A stretch of 64,000 nucleotides of DNA from Saprospiraceae bacterium (lineage in GTDB: Bacteria; Bacteroidota; Bacteroidia; Chitinophagales; Saprospiraceae). The position numbers and the translations under genes are program-made. The DNA lies in contig JAHDDO010000013.1 in NCBI GenBank assembly GCA_020629315.1, positions 1-64,000 of the forward strand. The letters run 5' to 3'. The notes under the pieces were generated by a model. That model was given only the letters and a program-made list of their open reading frames with translations. It did not search any database and was not told where the DNA came from. Shown piece by piece: positions 39,111-49,266 of this stretch (its first letter is position 1; each line of letters begins with the position of its first letter).

Positions 39111-41261
39111 TTATGTTTTTATCATTTTTTGATGAAGTATCACCTCATTATTTTTCTCTACTTTGACAATAAACACCCCTTTTTCAATTAATGTAAATTG
39201 TTGGTCCAACGATATCCGTTGTTTTCCTTTTGAAACAGAGTAAGCCCTTTTACCCAGTAATTTTCCTGTTATATCAGATATAGAAATACTGACATCAGTG
39301 GCTTCAGGCGCGTCGATATCAAGAAATAATCTTTCTTTGAATGGATTGGGATAAACGAGAATTTCCCAAGTGTCATACGACCTGTTTCCTGTTTCAAGTT
39401 TTTCTTCCGATTCATCAAAATAGCTGGTAAGATCTCCTCTTAACACACCAAGGAAATTTGCACCCACTAAATTGGAATCCAATGTTACATTAATATGACA
39501 TGCATTTTCAATATCGGACATATCCTTTTCAGGATCTAAAAGTATCCATGGTTCTGTCAGAACATTTTCATCATTTGGATCTCTTACAATCCTGAAAAGA
39601 TCATAGTAATCATCGTAGTTAATTTTGCCATCAAAATTCATATCTGCTGCAAGCATGAAATACGGGTCTTCCGTCTCAAAGTCTCCGTTAATATAATCAC
39701 GAAGTAAGAACGCATCTTGGATGGTAACCCGTTCTTCTGGGTAATCCTCCTTATATGCATTTACAGTGAATAATATATCATTTTGGAGAGTCTGGAAAAC
39801 ATACGAACCATTTGATTCTGTGGTAATTGTTTTTTCATAGAAGTCAAACAAGGTGTCTTGCATTTCTGTATAATGTGCAAGCGTATCTATTATATAAATT
39901 AGTACACCATTATAGTTGTAGAAACTATCTACGATTTCTTCAGTGTATTGAGTATCTATCCAATTGATAATATGCTCAAATTTTTCATTGCTTTTTATTC
40001 GAACGGCTGTTTCAGCCATTTGATCCCCTAAGCTATTAGTGACAATACCAGAAAGACTAAATCCTTGTGTTTCTATTTCAGGTTCACAATTTGGAATATT
40101 AGCCGCATTATTTTGAATGACTAACTCCACCACGCAATAGCTTTGATTTCCGTAGGGATCAGTTACATACATGCGGAGTTCATTCGTGCCAACGTGGGCA
40201 CATGTAAATATTGCGCTAGTGCTATCAATATCTTCTGAAAATGAAAATTGTAACGGACCATAATTACAAGGATGGTAGCTGCCATGATCAAAATCGGAAG
40301 CCCAGATTTCAACCATCCCATCTTCTGGCACACCATCCCCATTTTCATCCATTGGCATTAAAGCAGTAACCACACTCATTAAACAGTAGGGAACAGGAGT
40401 TGAATTATCTTTTACGTTTACATCAACGTAACAAAACTCTTTGGACCCGCATCCATATGCGATGGTAAATTTTACTGTTGTTTTGCCTATTGGATAAATA
40501 CCACTTGCATCTGATCCAGGCTGATCTGCATATGGTGAATTATGTGTTATAGTAAATCCACTAGAACAATTACCTTCCGATATTTCAGGGACAGGTACCG
40601 TAACATATTCGTCTTCGCAATTATAAGCACCCACTTGGATTTCGTCGATGCATTGTACAGTTGGTTCATCATTATTCGAAATCTTTATTTCTTGTGTAAA
40701 CTGAAACGAACCAGGACTTCCATATCCAAGATCCGGATTATAAGTACACCAATCAATGACTGTCCAAGTTCTAAGAAGTTTTTTGCATCCTGGACCAAGG
40801 TGGAATAACATGTCGCTTTTGTTTGTGCCAATCAAACTACATTCAATATAGTCATGCTCTGGGGATCCTGTTTCAGAAGGGTCTGTATTAGGATCACAAC
40901 CTTCTAATAACAAGGGACTTTCCGGCCATTCAATATTGTCTTCATCAAATACCCCACCTTCAATATGGATAATTTGATGACAACTGACCACATTCCAGTT
41001 TTCATCCTCTACTGTCCATTTCCTCTTTATATAACCTACGTTACAACTATTTGTATGCCATGTAACAACGGGCTCTCCCGCATCTACATAATCCCAACCA
41101 TTCCAATAACTTGCATTTCCGAACTCAGAGAGATCCCAAAGTTCAGCATCGCAATCCACCCAAACATCATCTGGGCAATAAATGGCAATTCCATGAAGAA
41201 AATATGACGAAAAGAAGAAGATAAGGGATACCAATCCCTTGATTGAAGTTGTAGTTTTCAT
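39111..41261 (-). CDS. Secreted T9SS type A cargo with dockerin-like segment
   Basis: Signal peptide; AADMNFDGKINYDDYYDLFRI; C-terminal LVYPNPFKERL...GVFIVKVEKNNEVILHQKMIKT. Confidence 0.8.
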   Translation of the reverse strand: MKTTTSIKGLVSLIFFFSSYFLHGIAIYCPDDVWVDCDAELWDLSEFGNASYWNGWDYVDAGEPVVTWHTNSCNVGYIKRKWTVEDENWNVVSCHQIIHIEGGVFDEDNIEWPESPLLLEGCDPNTDPSETGSPEHDYIECSLIGTNKSDMLFHLGPGCKKLLRTWTVIDWCTYNPDLGYGSPGSFQFTQEIKISNNDEPTVQCIDEIQVGAYNCEDEYVTVPVPEISEGNCSSGFTITHNSPYADQPGSDASGIYPIGKTTVKFTIAYGCGSKEFCYVDVNVKDNSTPVPYCLMSVVTALMPMDENGDGVPEDGMVEIWASDFDHGSYHPCNYGPLQFSFSEDIDSTSAIFTCAHVGTNELRMYVTDPYGNQSYCVVELVIQNNAANIPNCEPEIETQGFSLSGIVTNSLGDQMAETAVRIKSNEKFEHIINWIDTQYTEEIVDSFYNYNGVLIYIIDTLAHYTEMQDTLFDFYEKTITTESNGSYVFQTLQNDILFTVNAYKEDYPEERVTIQDAFLLRDYINGDFETEDPYFMLAADMNFDGKINYDDYYDLFRIVRDPNDENVLTEPWILLDPEKDMSDIENACHINVTLDSNLVGANFLGVLRGDLTSYFDESEEKLETGNRSYDTWEILVYPNPFKERLFLDIDAPEATDVSISISDITGKLLGKRAYSVSKGKQRISLDQQFTLIEKGVFIVKVEKNNEVILHQKMIKT

Positions 41262-41363
41262 GTCGATCCTTTTAAATATATATTTTATATATTACAATAA
41301 AATTACATATATAAATCGTTGACACAAAATTTTTTCTGAAAATCGGGGTTTCCCCTGAGGCTT

Positions 41364-43661
41364 TTATCTGACGATTAAAACCTTAGTTACATGGGTGTCA
41401 ATATCACTAAAAGTATCTGTTGTAGATGTAAAAACTAAGTATACCCCAGAGGCAGCTTTATTACCATTATAATCCATACCATTCCAAATAGCTTGTCCTC
41501 CTAAAGCTGTTGTTTCATAAACTAAAAGTCCATTTACATCCGTGATCTTGACATTGACGTCCTCAGCCAATCCCTTGATAGCAATTGGTCCATTATAGTC
41601 AGGAGTAACTGGATTTGGAAAAGCATAAATATTACTTGAGTGTGTTCTCGGCCCATTCGTAGCTTCTGTTCGTATAGAAAGTAGCCCTTTATCAGTAGCT
41701 ACATACATTAAACCCTGAGAGCCATCATAGACTAAATCAATGATACTGTCATCAAAGAGTGGGCTATTTTCGGAGGTATAATGATAGATTTGATTTTCTG
41801 TATCTGGTGACAAAATGAAAACGCCATTTTTGGTACCCACCCACATCCTATTCGCACCATCAAATACCATGCTTCGTATATCTTCTGTAGCCAATAGAAT
41901 AGCATTAATTCCATCTTGTTGTACGATTCTTCTGTCACCTAAACAATCAAATTCAAATACATTAGACCCACAATTAAATGCTACAGGGCCTACTCGTGTG
42001 CCTAGCCAAACAGTACCCTCTCTATCGGTTTCAATGCTAAACGACTTTTCAGCCTCTATTTCGCTATTACTTCGCCCTAAAAGTACAACATCATTTGGCG
42101 AAGTATAAGAATCACCTTCATCAAAAACCATAATTCCTCCACCAAGGCCTTCAACCAAAATCCATTTTCTTCCTGAAGGATCTATCGTTATCGCGGCTAA
42201 TTTGGTAGACTCTTCAATAGGAAAACTAATCCATTCGCCTTCATTTGTATAGACTGATAAAGGTTCTCCTGCTAGGTGATTACTGACCCAAAGGTTCCCA
42301 TTATTATCATAGGCAAGTCCTGAGATTCTAGTTCTTTGTCCGTCACCTACTGAGCCCTGTAAACTACTATTGTCTTTGTCATGAAGAGTATAGCTGTCCT
42401 CTTCATAGTTGTACTCGATAAGGCCACTATAAAAACTACCCATCATTACTATGGGTTCTGTAGGGTGAGAAGCAATAGTAAATAAGTTGACGAGTAGATT
42501 ATCATCTATAAAACTATTGTTTCTCCGATTTTCATTGGTCCAAGTCCCATCAGGCTCTAGTATATAAAACCCATCTTGGTTAAAACTATACACGTAATTA
42601 TCATTGACACCTCCAGAAACAATAAAAAGACGATCACCCACTAATTTCATTTCACTTATACTTTCACTAAATGGGCCTGGAGGCGTTATAGTCTTACAAG
42701 ATCCATTTTCTAGGTAACGTATATTGGAATAATCATCCGCAATCCATAGTACTCCGTTTTGATCTTGAATTGCATCATTGGTTGATGCTGTACAATTCTC
42801 TTCAATAGAAATTAGATTATTTTCTTGAAGGGTGTGTAGTCCAATGTTATTTATATCATTTGTATACGTGCCTACTAGAATTTCTTCATTGTAGATACTT
42901 AGAAATCTAATTTCTTCATCCAACTCAAATGCATACTCTAGCTCGAAGCCATCTTCAGTACCAGAGAACACTTTGTCAGCAGTACCTAAGAACAACCTTC
43001 CGTCCTTTATAGCCAGAGATCTACATTCATATAGTGCTTCTAAACCATCCACTTCACTATAATAACGCCAGACGGTAAAATCTGCAGGATTAAGATTACT
43101 GTTGAGGTCGAAAGAATATAAACCATCTTCAGTAGCCATAAAGATGATACTATTTATGATTTTGACGTCAGTTAAAGCAACGCTTGTAAAACATGTAAAA
43201 CCAAAATTTTCTTCTTCCAGATTATACTGCACTAAGCCAAAGTTGGTGGCTAAATAGACGAAGTCACCTTGTGTATCAAGGCTATTTATTTCTCGAGAGC
43301 CAGTAATATTTGCGTTTGTAAATAAATCAGAAACGTACTGAATTTCAGAACCTGATAATATGTCAAGCTTTCCATTGGAATAAGCAAGTATTAAGGTTTC
43401 TTTCTCTTGGTTATATTGTAAAGCTGAAATTCCAACGTCACTTAAGCCATTCACCTTGTCCATGAAACTCATGCTGAAATCAGACTTATCGATTACAATA
43501 AGTCCAAACTCAGAAGCATAGTATACCTTTTCTTGACTTTGGCTCACTGCGATTCCTCTTTTTGTCGGAAGATGGGATCGCCACTCTCCAATAGCTAGTT
43601 GATCTTGCGCTGAAAGAGGGACAATAAATAGTAAAAGCAGTATTTGATATAGCAGTTTCAT
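41364..43661 (-). CDS. porZ: PorZ-like type IX secretion system component
   Basis: IGEWRSHLPTKRGIAVSQSQEKVYYASEFGLIVIDKSD propeller start; propeller repeats; C-terminal T9SS-like domain. Confidence 0.8.
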   Translation of the reverse strand: MKLLYQILLLLFIVPLSAQDQLAIGEWRSHLPTKRGIAVSQSQEKVYYASEFGLIVIDKSDFSMSFMDKVNGLSDVGISALQYNQEKETLILAYSNGKLDILSGSEIQYVSDLFTNANITGSREINSLDTQGDFVYLATNFGLVQYNLEEENFGFTCFTSVALTDVKIINSIIFMATEDGLYSFDLNSNLNPADFTVWRYYSEVDGLEALYECRSLAIKDGRLFLGTADKVFSGTEDGFELEYAFELDEEIRFLSIYNEEILVGTYTNDINNIGLHTLQENNLISIEENCTASTNDAIQDQNGVLWIADDYSNIRYLENGSCKTITPPGPFSESISEMKLVGDRLFIVSGGVNDNYVYSFNQDGFYILEPDGTWTNENRRNNSFIDDNLLVNLFTIASHPTEPIVMMGSFYSGLIEYNYEEDSYTLHDKDNSSLQGSVGDGQRTRISGLAYDNNGNLWVSNHLAGEPLSVYTNEGEWISFPIEESTKLAAITIDPSGRKWILVEGLGGGIMVFDEGDSYTSPNDVVLLGRSNSEIEAEKSFSIETDREGTVWLGTRVGPVAFNCGSNVFEFDCLGDRRIVQQDGINAILLATEDIRSMVFDGANRMWVGTKNGVFILSPDTENQIYHYTSENSPLFDDSIIDLVYDGSQGLMYVATDKGLLSIRTEATNGPRTHSSNIYAFPNPVTPDYNGPIAIKGLAEDVNVKITDVNGLLVYETTALGGQAIWNGMDYNGNKAASGVYLVFTSTTDTFSDIDTHVTKVLIVR

Positions 43662-43700
43662 TGGATAACTTAACGACTTACTAACGGATAACTTTTTAAG

Positions 43701-44297
43701 TTATTGACTTAAGTTGCGATACATGGGATTTTCAATCAAATATTGATACACCTTGTCGGTAACTAGATATTGAATTGACTTTCCTTCTGAAATAAGTTTT
43801 CTGATATATGATGCCGAAATATGAAGGAGGGGAGCATTCAGAATGGTAACCTTATCATGATCTTGTAAGTCACCTAATTCGTACCCAGGCCTAGAGTAAA
43901 CCAAGATGCTGTATAAGGCTAGAATTTGTTCATAGTTTTTCCACTTATGAAAGCTGGCTAAATTATCTCCACCCATAATCAAAACAAACTCTCTATCCGT
44001 ATATGCTTCGCTAGCATAGGTTAACGTATCTATGGTGTACGATGGTTTTGGAAGATCGAATTCTATACTACTAGCTCGAATCTTTGGATTATCACTTATG
44101 GCTAATTGAACTAAATTGAGGCGATCATAATCTTTAGCTAACGATTTTTTCTCCTTATGAGGATTGTGGGGACTTACAACCATCCATAGTTCATCCAAAT
44201 TTGTATTATTTAAAATAAAATTTGCGATGATCATATGACCCACATGAACAGGATTAAATGAGCCAAAAAATAAACCGGTCTTTTTCTTTTTTTCCAA
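43701..44297 (-). CDS. nadD: Nicotinate-nucleotide adenylyltransferase
   Basis: GLFFGSFNPVHVGHM, MGGDNLASFHKWK, ISASYIRKLISEGKSIQYLV. Confidence 0.95.
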   Translation of the reverse strand: MEKKKKTGLFFGSFNPVHVGHMIIANFILNNTNLDELWMVVSPHNPHKEKKSLAKDYDRLNLVQLAISDNPKIRASSIEFDLPKPSYTIDTLTYASEAYTDREFVLIMGGDNLASFHKWKNYEQILALYSILVYSRPGYELGDLQDHDKVTILNAPLLHISASYIRKLISEGKSIQYLVTDKVYQYLIENPMYRNLSQ

Positions 44298-44306
44298 TAA
44301 TAGCGT

Positions 44307-45437
44307 TTAGTGGCTCATCATCACTGGCATTACTAGCATAAGTAGTGACTCGTTATCTTCTTGTTCTGATGGCAATAGAATGCCGGCTCTGCTTGGTGAT
44401 GATAATTCAAATTTTACTTCATCAGATTGAATAACATTCAGCATTTCAATTAAGAATTTTGCATTGAAACCAATGGTAATAGGTTCGCCTGAATATTGAC
44501 AGGAAAGCTGTTCTGTTGCTTCATTAGAGAAGTCCAAATCCTGCGCGGATATGGTTAAGCTGCCCTCTGATAAACTTAGAATAACCTGATTGGTCGTCTT
44601 ATTAGAGTAAATGACTATCCGTTTCAATGAATTCTTGAAATCGTTTCGCCCCAACGTTAATATATTAGGATTGTCTGTTGGAATTACTGCGTTATAGTCT
44701 GGATATTTAGCATCGATCAAGCGCGCAATGATTTTAGTATCATTTAAGTCAAAAAACACATTCTTTTTATTAAACGATATTTTAATATCCTCATCAGCTA
44801 AGGCATTTTTCACTAAGCCTAAGGCTTTTTTAGGAATAATGAATTGATCATTTAATTCAACATTAATACCTGCAATACTATGCTTTACGAGCTTGTGTGC
44901 ATCTGTAGCAACCAAAATTATTTTATTATAATCTATCTGCATCAGAACACCAGTCATTGCCAGCCTGAGTTCATCACCGCTGGTAGCAAACATAGTGTTG
45001 TTAATGGCTTTCTCTAATAACTTACCAGACATACTGATTTCCTCAGTAGATTCAGCTTCAGGTAAATCCGGAAAATCATTAGGATCATCACCACTTAACT
45101 TATATTCTCCATAGCTTGATTTTAGCTTTATCCCATAATTTTCGTCATCAACCGTAAATGAAATAGGCTGTTCAGGCAGTTCTTTTAACGTATCCAATAA
45201 TATTTTTGCAGGTACCGCTACTTTTCCATTCCCGTCTGACATCACCTCCAAGTCTGTGGTTATGGATGTCTCTAGGTTTGTCGAGCAAATAGAAAGCACA
45301 TTATCCTTTACCTCAAAAAGGAAATCCTCTAAAATGGGTAAAACAGGATTAGAACCAATGGAGCCACTGGCTATTACCAATTTTGAGAGTAATTCTGATG
45401 ATGAGACGTCAAACTTCATAAAGTAATTAATTAGCAA
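44307..45437 (-). CDS. dnaN: DNA polymerase III beta subunit
   Basis: Sliding clamp architecture; C-terminal LLMLVMPVMM. Confidence 0.94.
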   Translation of the reverse strand: MLINYFMKFDVSSSELLSKLVIASGSIGSNPVLPILEDFLFEVKDNVLSICSTNLETSITTDLEVMSDGNGKVAVPAKILLDTLKELPEQPISFTVDDENYGIKLKSSYGEYKLSGDDPNDFPDLPEAESTEEISMSGKLLEKAINNTMFATSGDELRLAMTGVLMQIDYNKIILVATDAHKLVKHSIAGINVELNDQFIIPKKALGLVKNALADEDIKISFNKKNVFFDLNDTKIIARLIDAKYPDYNAVIPTDNPNILTLGRNDFKNSLKRIVIYSNKTTNQVILSLSEGSLTISAQDLDFSNEATEQLSCQYSGEPITIGFNAKFLIEMLNVIQSDEVKFELSSPSRAGILLPSEQEDNESLLMLVMPVMMSH

Positions 45438-45511
45438 TTAAGACCTAATCAACAAGAGGCTTGTATATAACTCAGATTCATTGATTTAGGCAAAGTGTAA
45501 AAATAGATTAA

Positions 45512-46825
45512 TTGCCTCAAATAGAAAATTTATTTCTTTCTTTGCGAGCTATTGTTTTCCACATGCCAGACCGAAGTAAAATACCCACCTTTACCTCAGA
45601 TTTTGACATTTCACTTCAAGGGGTTATTACCCATTCGATGGAAGGTAGGGACCGTATTTATAAAGTACCCTATGATGGCGAGGTCATTCGGATAGATGTG
45701 GTTTTTCCAAGCGGTAGAATAGATGAGCGTTCACGAGCCCAAAATCGTATGTGTATCAAAACCGTATATGAAGGCTCCGAAGAGATTGACGGTGATAGCT
45801 TCAATGAAAAAATGGACTATTATGGCGCGGTGACTGGTTCTCAAGCTGGAATGGATTATTCCTCTTTTTCATTAACCTTGATGAAGAAAGATGTAGCAGA
45901 AGTGTTGCCTTTATGGTTGGCCATGATTAAAAGGCCTAAATTTCCGAAGGATAGGATCGCAAAACGCGTAGTTTTAGCAGCAGAGTCTTTAGAAAGAGAA
46001 TTGGCAAAGAACAATGTTATAGCTTATAGAGAATTGAGCGCATTAATTTTTGGGAAAGAGCATCCGTATGGTTATAACAGTATGCCTCAAGATTATTTGG
46101 ATATAAATCATCGGACACTTACCGACTTTTATAATGATACCATTTTCTGGGAAGAAGCCGTTTTTGTATTAAGTGGAGGAATAACAGATGAAGTGGTAAA
46201 GCAGATAGAGGGTTGTTTGAAAACAGGCAACACAATAAGACAAAGAAAGACGCCTGAAACTATAGATTCAAACATAGAAAACCAACGAATAGTAGGCCCG
46301 CAAGAAAGTCAAGCAACAATAAAACTTGGGCGCAGACTATTTCCTTTTGGCCACGAAAATGCTAAAGGTTTCCAGCTGCTAAATTTAATTCTTGGCGGAT
46401 ACTTTGGTTCAAGATTAATCCGAAATATCAGAGAAGAGAAGGGCTTATGTTATCATATTGATTCTTCTATAGACACCATGTTGTTTGATGGGTACTTTTC
46501 TATTTCGGCAGATGTTTCAATATCTAATGTAAATCTAGCTGTAGAAGAAATAAAGAAAGAATTGCTTAGGCTGCAAAATGAAGAAGTATCTGCTGAAGAA
46601 TTTAGCATTGCAAAGAACTATATTAAGGGCCAATGGCTAACATTAATTGATGGACCCTTTGCTAAAGCTTCTTTAATCAAAAACTATTTAAGAAAGGGAG
46701 CTAACCCATTGAAATTCAACAACATGTCGGATTCTTTGTCAGTAATCACGCCAAGCCATTTATTACATTTGGCCAACGAATATCTTTCAATCGAAGAACT
46801 TCATCTATTAATTGTGGGCTCATAG
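45512..46825 (+). CDS. M16 insulinase-family protein, apparently lacking the HxxEH zinc site
   Basis: M16 C-terminal pattern GYFGSRLIRNIREEKGLCYHI; no HxxEH in the N-terminal half. Confidence 0.8.
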   Translation: MPQIENLFLSLRAIVFHMPDRSKIPTFTSDFDISLQGVITHSMEGRDRIYKVPYDGEVIRIDVVFPSGRIDERSRAQNRMCIKTVYEGSEEIDGDSFNEKMDYYGAVTGSQAGMDYSSFSLTLMKKDVAEVLPLWLAMIKRPKFPKDRIAKRVVLAAESLERELAKNNVIAYRELSALIFGKEHPYGYNSMPQDYLDINHRTLTDFYNDTIFWEEAVFVLSGGITDEVVKQIEGCLKTGNTIRQRKTPETIDSNIENQRIVGPQESQATIKLGRRLFPFGHENAKGFQLLNLILGGYFGSRLIRNIREEKGLCYHIDSSIDTMLFDGYFSISADVSISNVNLAVEEIKKELLRLQNEEVSAEEFSIAKNYIKGQWLTLIDGPFAKASLIKNYLRKGANPLKFNNMSDSLSVITPSHLLHLANEYLSIEELHLLIVGS

Positions 46826-46872
46826 AATATTAGGGTATAATTTTTGTTTATAGATATACACAAGGAGTTTAG

Positions 46873-47904
46873 ATGGGATTATTTAATTTTTTCAAGCAAG
46901 AGTTAGCTATTGATTTAGGTACAGCAAATACCTTAATCATTAAAGATGGGGAAGTAGTGGTGGATGAGCCATCCATTGTTGCCATCAATCGAAAGACTAA
47001 TGAAACTATAGCAGTGGGTAAGAAGGCAATGATGATGCACGAGAAAACCCATGAGAATATAAAAACTATTCGTCCACTTAAAGATGGAGTAATTGCGGAT
47101 TTCCAAGCTGCGGAGAGCCTTATCCAAGGTTTAATCGATATGATTTCTGAGAAGAAAAAATTCTTCACTCATTTAAAAATGGTTATCTGTATACCATCAG
47201 GGATTACAGAAGTTGAGAAAAGAGCCGTTTTTGATTCAGCAGATCATGTTGATTCTAAAGAGACATATTTAATTCATGAACCAATGGCGGCAGCACTAGG
47301 TATTGGTCTAGATGTGGAAGCACCTGAAGGAAATATGATTGTTGATATTGGAGGGGGAACCACAGAAATTGCGGTTATTGCACTATCAGGAATTGTGACT
47401 GATCAATCTATTCGGATTGCAGGTGATGAATTCACAAATGACATTATTGACTTTATGCGTCGCAAGCATAACTTGCTTATAGGCGAGCGAACAGCTGAAA
47501 TGATCAAGATCAAGGCTGGAGCTGCAATGGAAGAAATTGAAAACCCACCAGATCCTGTTCCTGTAAATGGCCGAGACATGTTAACGGGTATCCCCAAACA
47601 AGTATTTACCGATTATAGTGAAATGGCAGAAGCGTTGGATAAATCCATCAGCAAAATAGAAGAAGCCGTTTTAAAAGCCTTAGAAGATACGCCACCTGAA
47701 TTAGCATCAGATATTTTTGTTCAAGGTATTTACTTGACAGGAGGAGGCGCTTTGTTAAGAGGTTTGGATAAACGGTTAAGTGCAAAAACGAAACTAAAAG
47801 TTCATGTAGCAGAAGATCCGCTTAGAGCTGTTGTTAGAGGCACTGGACTGGCATTGCGAAATTCAGAAAGCTATTCTTTCTTAATAGATAGACAGAATAT
47901 TTAG
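46873..47904 (+). CDS. mreB: Rod shape-determining protein MreB
   Basis: IDLGTANTLI, DIGGGTTEIAVIALSG, LTGGGALLRGLD. Confidence 0.97.
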   Translation: MGLFNFFKQELAIDLGTANTLIIKDGEVVVDEPSIVAINRKTNETIAVGKKAMMMHEKTHENIKTIRPLKDGVIADFQAAESLIQGLIDMISEKKKFFTHLKMVICIPSGITEVEKRAVFDSADHVDSKETYLIHEPMAAALGIGLDVEAPEGNMIVDIGGGTTEIAVIALSGIVTDQSIRIAGDEFTNDIIDFMRRKHNLLIGERTAEMIKIKAGAAMEEIENPPDPVPVNGRDMLTGIPKQVFTDYSEMAEALDKSISKIEEAVLKALEDTPPELASDIFVQGIYLTGGGALLRGLDKRLSAKTKLKVHVAEDPLRAVVRGTGLALRNSESYSFLIDRQNI

Positions 47905-47915
47905 ATTCAAGATTT

Positions 47916-48749
47916 ATGAGAAACTTACTATTGTTTCTTGCTCGATACGGACACTTACTCCTCTTCTTATTTCTTGAGTTTATTTGCTTTTCTTTAATTG
48001 TCCAATTCAATGATTCACAAAATGAGACATGGATAAATTCTGTAAACCTGTACACAGGAAGAGTCCAAAGTAGAGCAGACCGGGTAAACGAGTATTTACG
48101 ATTGCAACAAGTGAATGATAGTTTACTTTTAGAAAACAGTGCACTTCTTTCTCAGATTATTGATTTTAAAGTTGCTTTCAAAGACAATGCATACCAAGCC
48201 TTTGAATCAAAAGACACACTAATTCACACCATTATTCCATCCAGAGTTTGTGCTAAAACAATTCATCTACGAAATAACTTTTTCACTTTATGTAAAGGTG
48301 AAAACCATGGCATTGAAAAGGGAATGGGTGTCATTACATCAAATGGTTTAATTGGTGTTGTAAAAAGTGTACAAGAAAATTATAGCGATGTTATTTTATT
48401 GCTGCATTCACAGAGCAGAATTAGTGTTGCCATTAAGGATAAGGATTATTTTGGAAATCTTGTTTGGCAAAGTAATAATAAGAAGCGCATGAAGATGGAA
48501 GCGGTTCCTAAATATGCTAATTTGAATATTGGTGATACGATTGTTACATCAGGGTATAGTAATATTTTTCCAGGCGGATTATTGGTAGGCAAGGTTACTT
48601 CATTTGCACCTGAATCTGGAGGAAACAACTATGAAATTCAAGTTGAGTTGTTTAATGATATAGAGACTGCCGAGTATGTTTATGTTATAGATATATACAA
48701 CAAAAAAGAAAGAGAATTACTTTTTTCAAATCAGAAAGGCAGTGGCTGA
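47916..48749 (+). CDS. mreC: Rod shape-determining protein MreC
   Basis: MreC core pattern following mreB. Confidence 0.93.
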   Translation: MRNLLLFLARYGHLLLFLFLEFICFSLIVQFNDSQNETWINSVNLYTGRVQSRADRVNEYLRLQQVNDSLLLENSALLSQIIDFKVAFKDNAYQAFESKDTLIHTIIPSRVCAKTIHLRNNFFTLCKGENHGIEKGMGVITSNGLIGVVKSVQENYSDVILLLHSQSRISVAIKDKDYFGNLVWQSNNKKRMKMEAVPKYANLNIGDTIVTSGYSNIFPGGLLVGKVTSFAPESGGNNYEIQVELFNDIETAEYVYVIDIYNKKERELLFSNQKGSG

Positions 48750-49260
48750 TTCTATAAAATATATAGTACGTTTTGTTCTTATCATTTTGGTTCAAGTATT
48801 AGTCTTGAAACGAATAGACCTGAGCTATCAAAACTTTAATTATATACATATATTTATTTACCCTTTATTTTTACTCTTACTGCCTTTCAACTTTTCCAAA
48901 TTTCTCTATTTATTAGTTGGATTTATTCTAGGAATCAGTGTAGATATATTTTACAATAGTTTGGGAGTTCATGCTTTTGCTACAGTGTTAGTAGCTTTCG
49001 TGAGACCTCAAGTATTACGATTTATTGAACCTCGAGAAGGATATTCAAAAGATACGGAACCGAGTATAAACAGACTTGGATTTTCATGGGTTTTGATATA
49101 TACAAGTATATTACTGTTTATCCATCATTTCGTGTATTTCAGTATGGAGGTTTTCTCACCTCAATATCCCGTGGAAATAATATTACGAACCATATTTAGT
49201 TTTATAGTATCATTGATTATTATCATGTTGATACATTTCATCTTTCGTCCAAGAAGCTAA
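48742..49260 (+). CDS. mreD: MreD-like membrane protein
   Basis: Small multi-TM protein between mreC and pbp2. Confidence 0.8.
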   Translation: MADSIKYIVRFVLIILVQVLVLKRIDLSYQNFNYIHIFIYPLFLLLLPFNFSKFLYLLVGFILGISVDIFYNSLGVHAFATVLVAFVRPQVLRFIEPREGYSKDTEPSINRLGFSWVLIYTSILLFIHHFVYFSMEVFSPQYPVEIILRTIFSFIVSLIIIMLIHFIFRPRS

Positions 49261-49266
49261 AATTCA

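Noticed and set aside
41268-41320. Very AT-rich stretch upstream of the T9SS cargo gene
   Set aside because: Looks like an ordinary AT-rich promoter region; no convincing repeat or motif.
44307-45437. dnaN as a marker of the replication origin
   Set aside because: No dnaA, DnaA-box cluster or other origin genes seen nearby; dnaN is often away from oriC in Bacteroidota.
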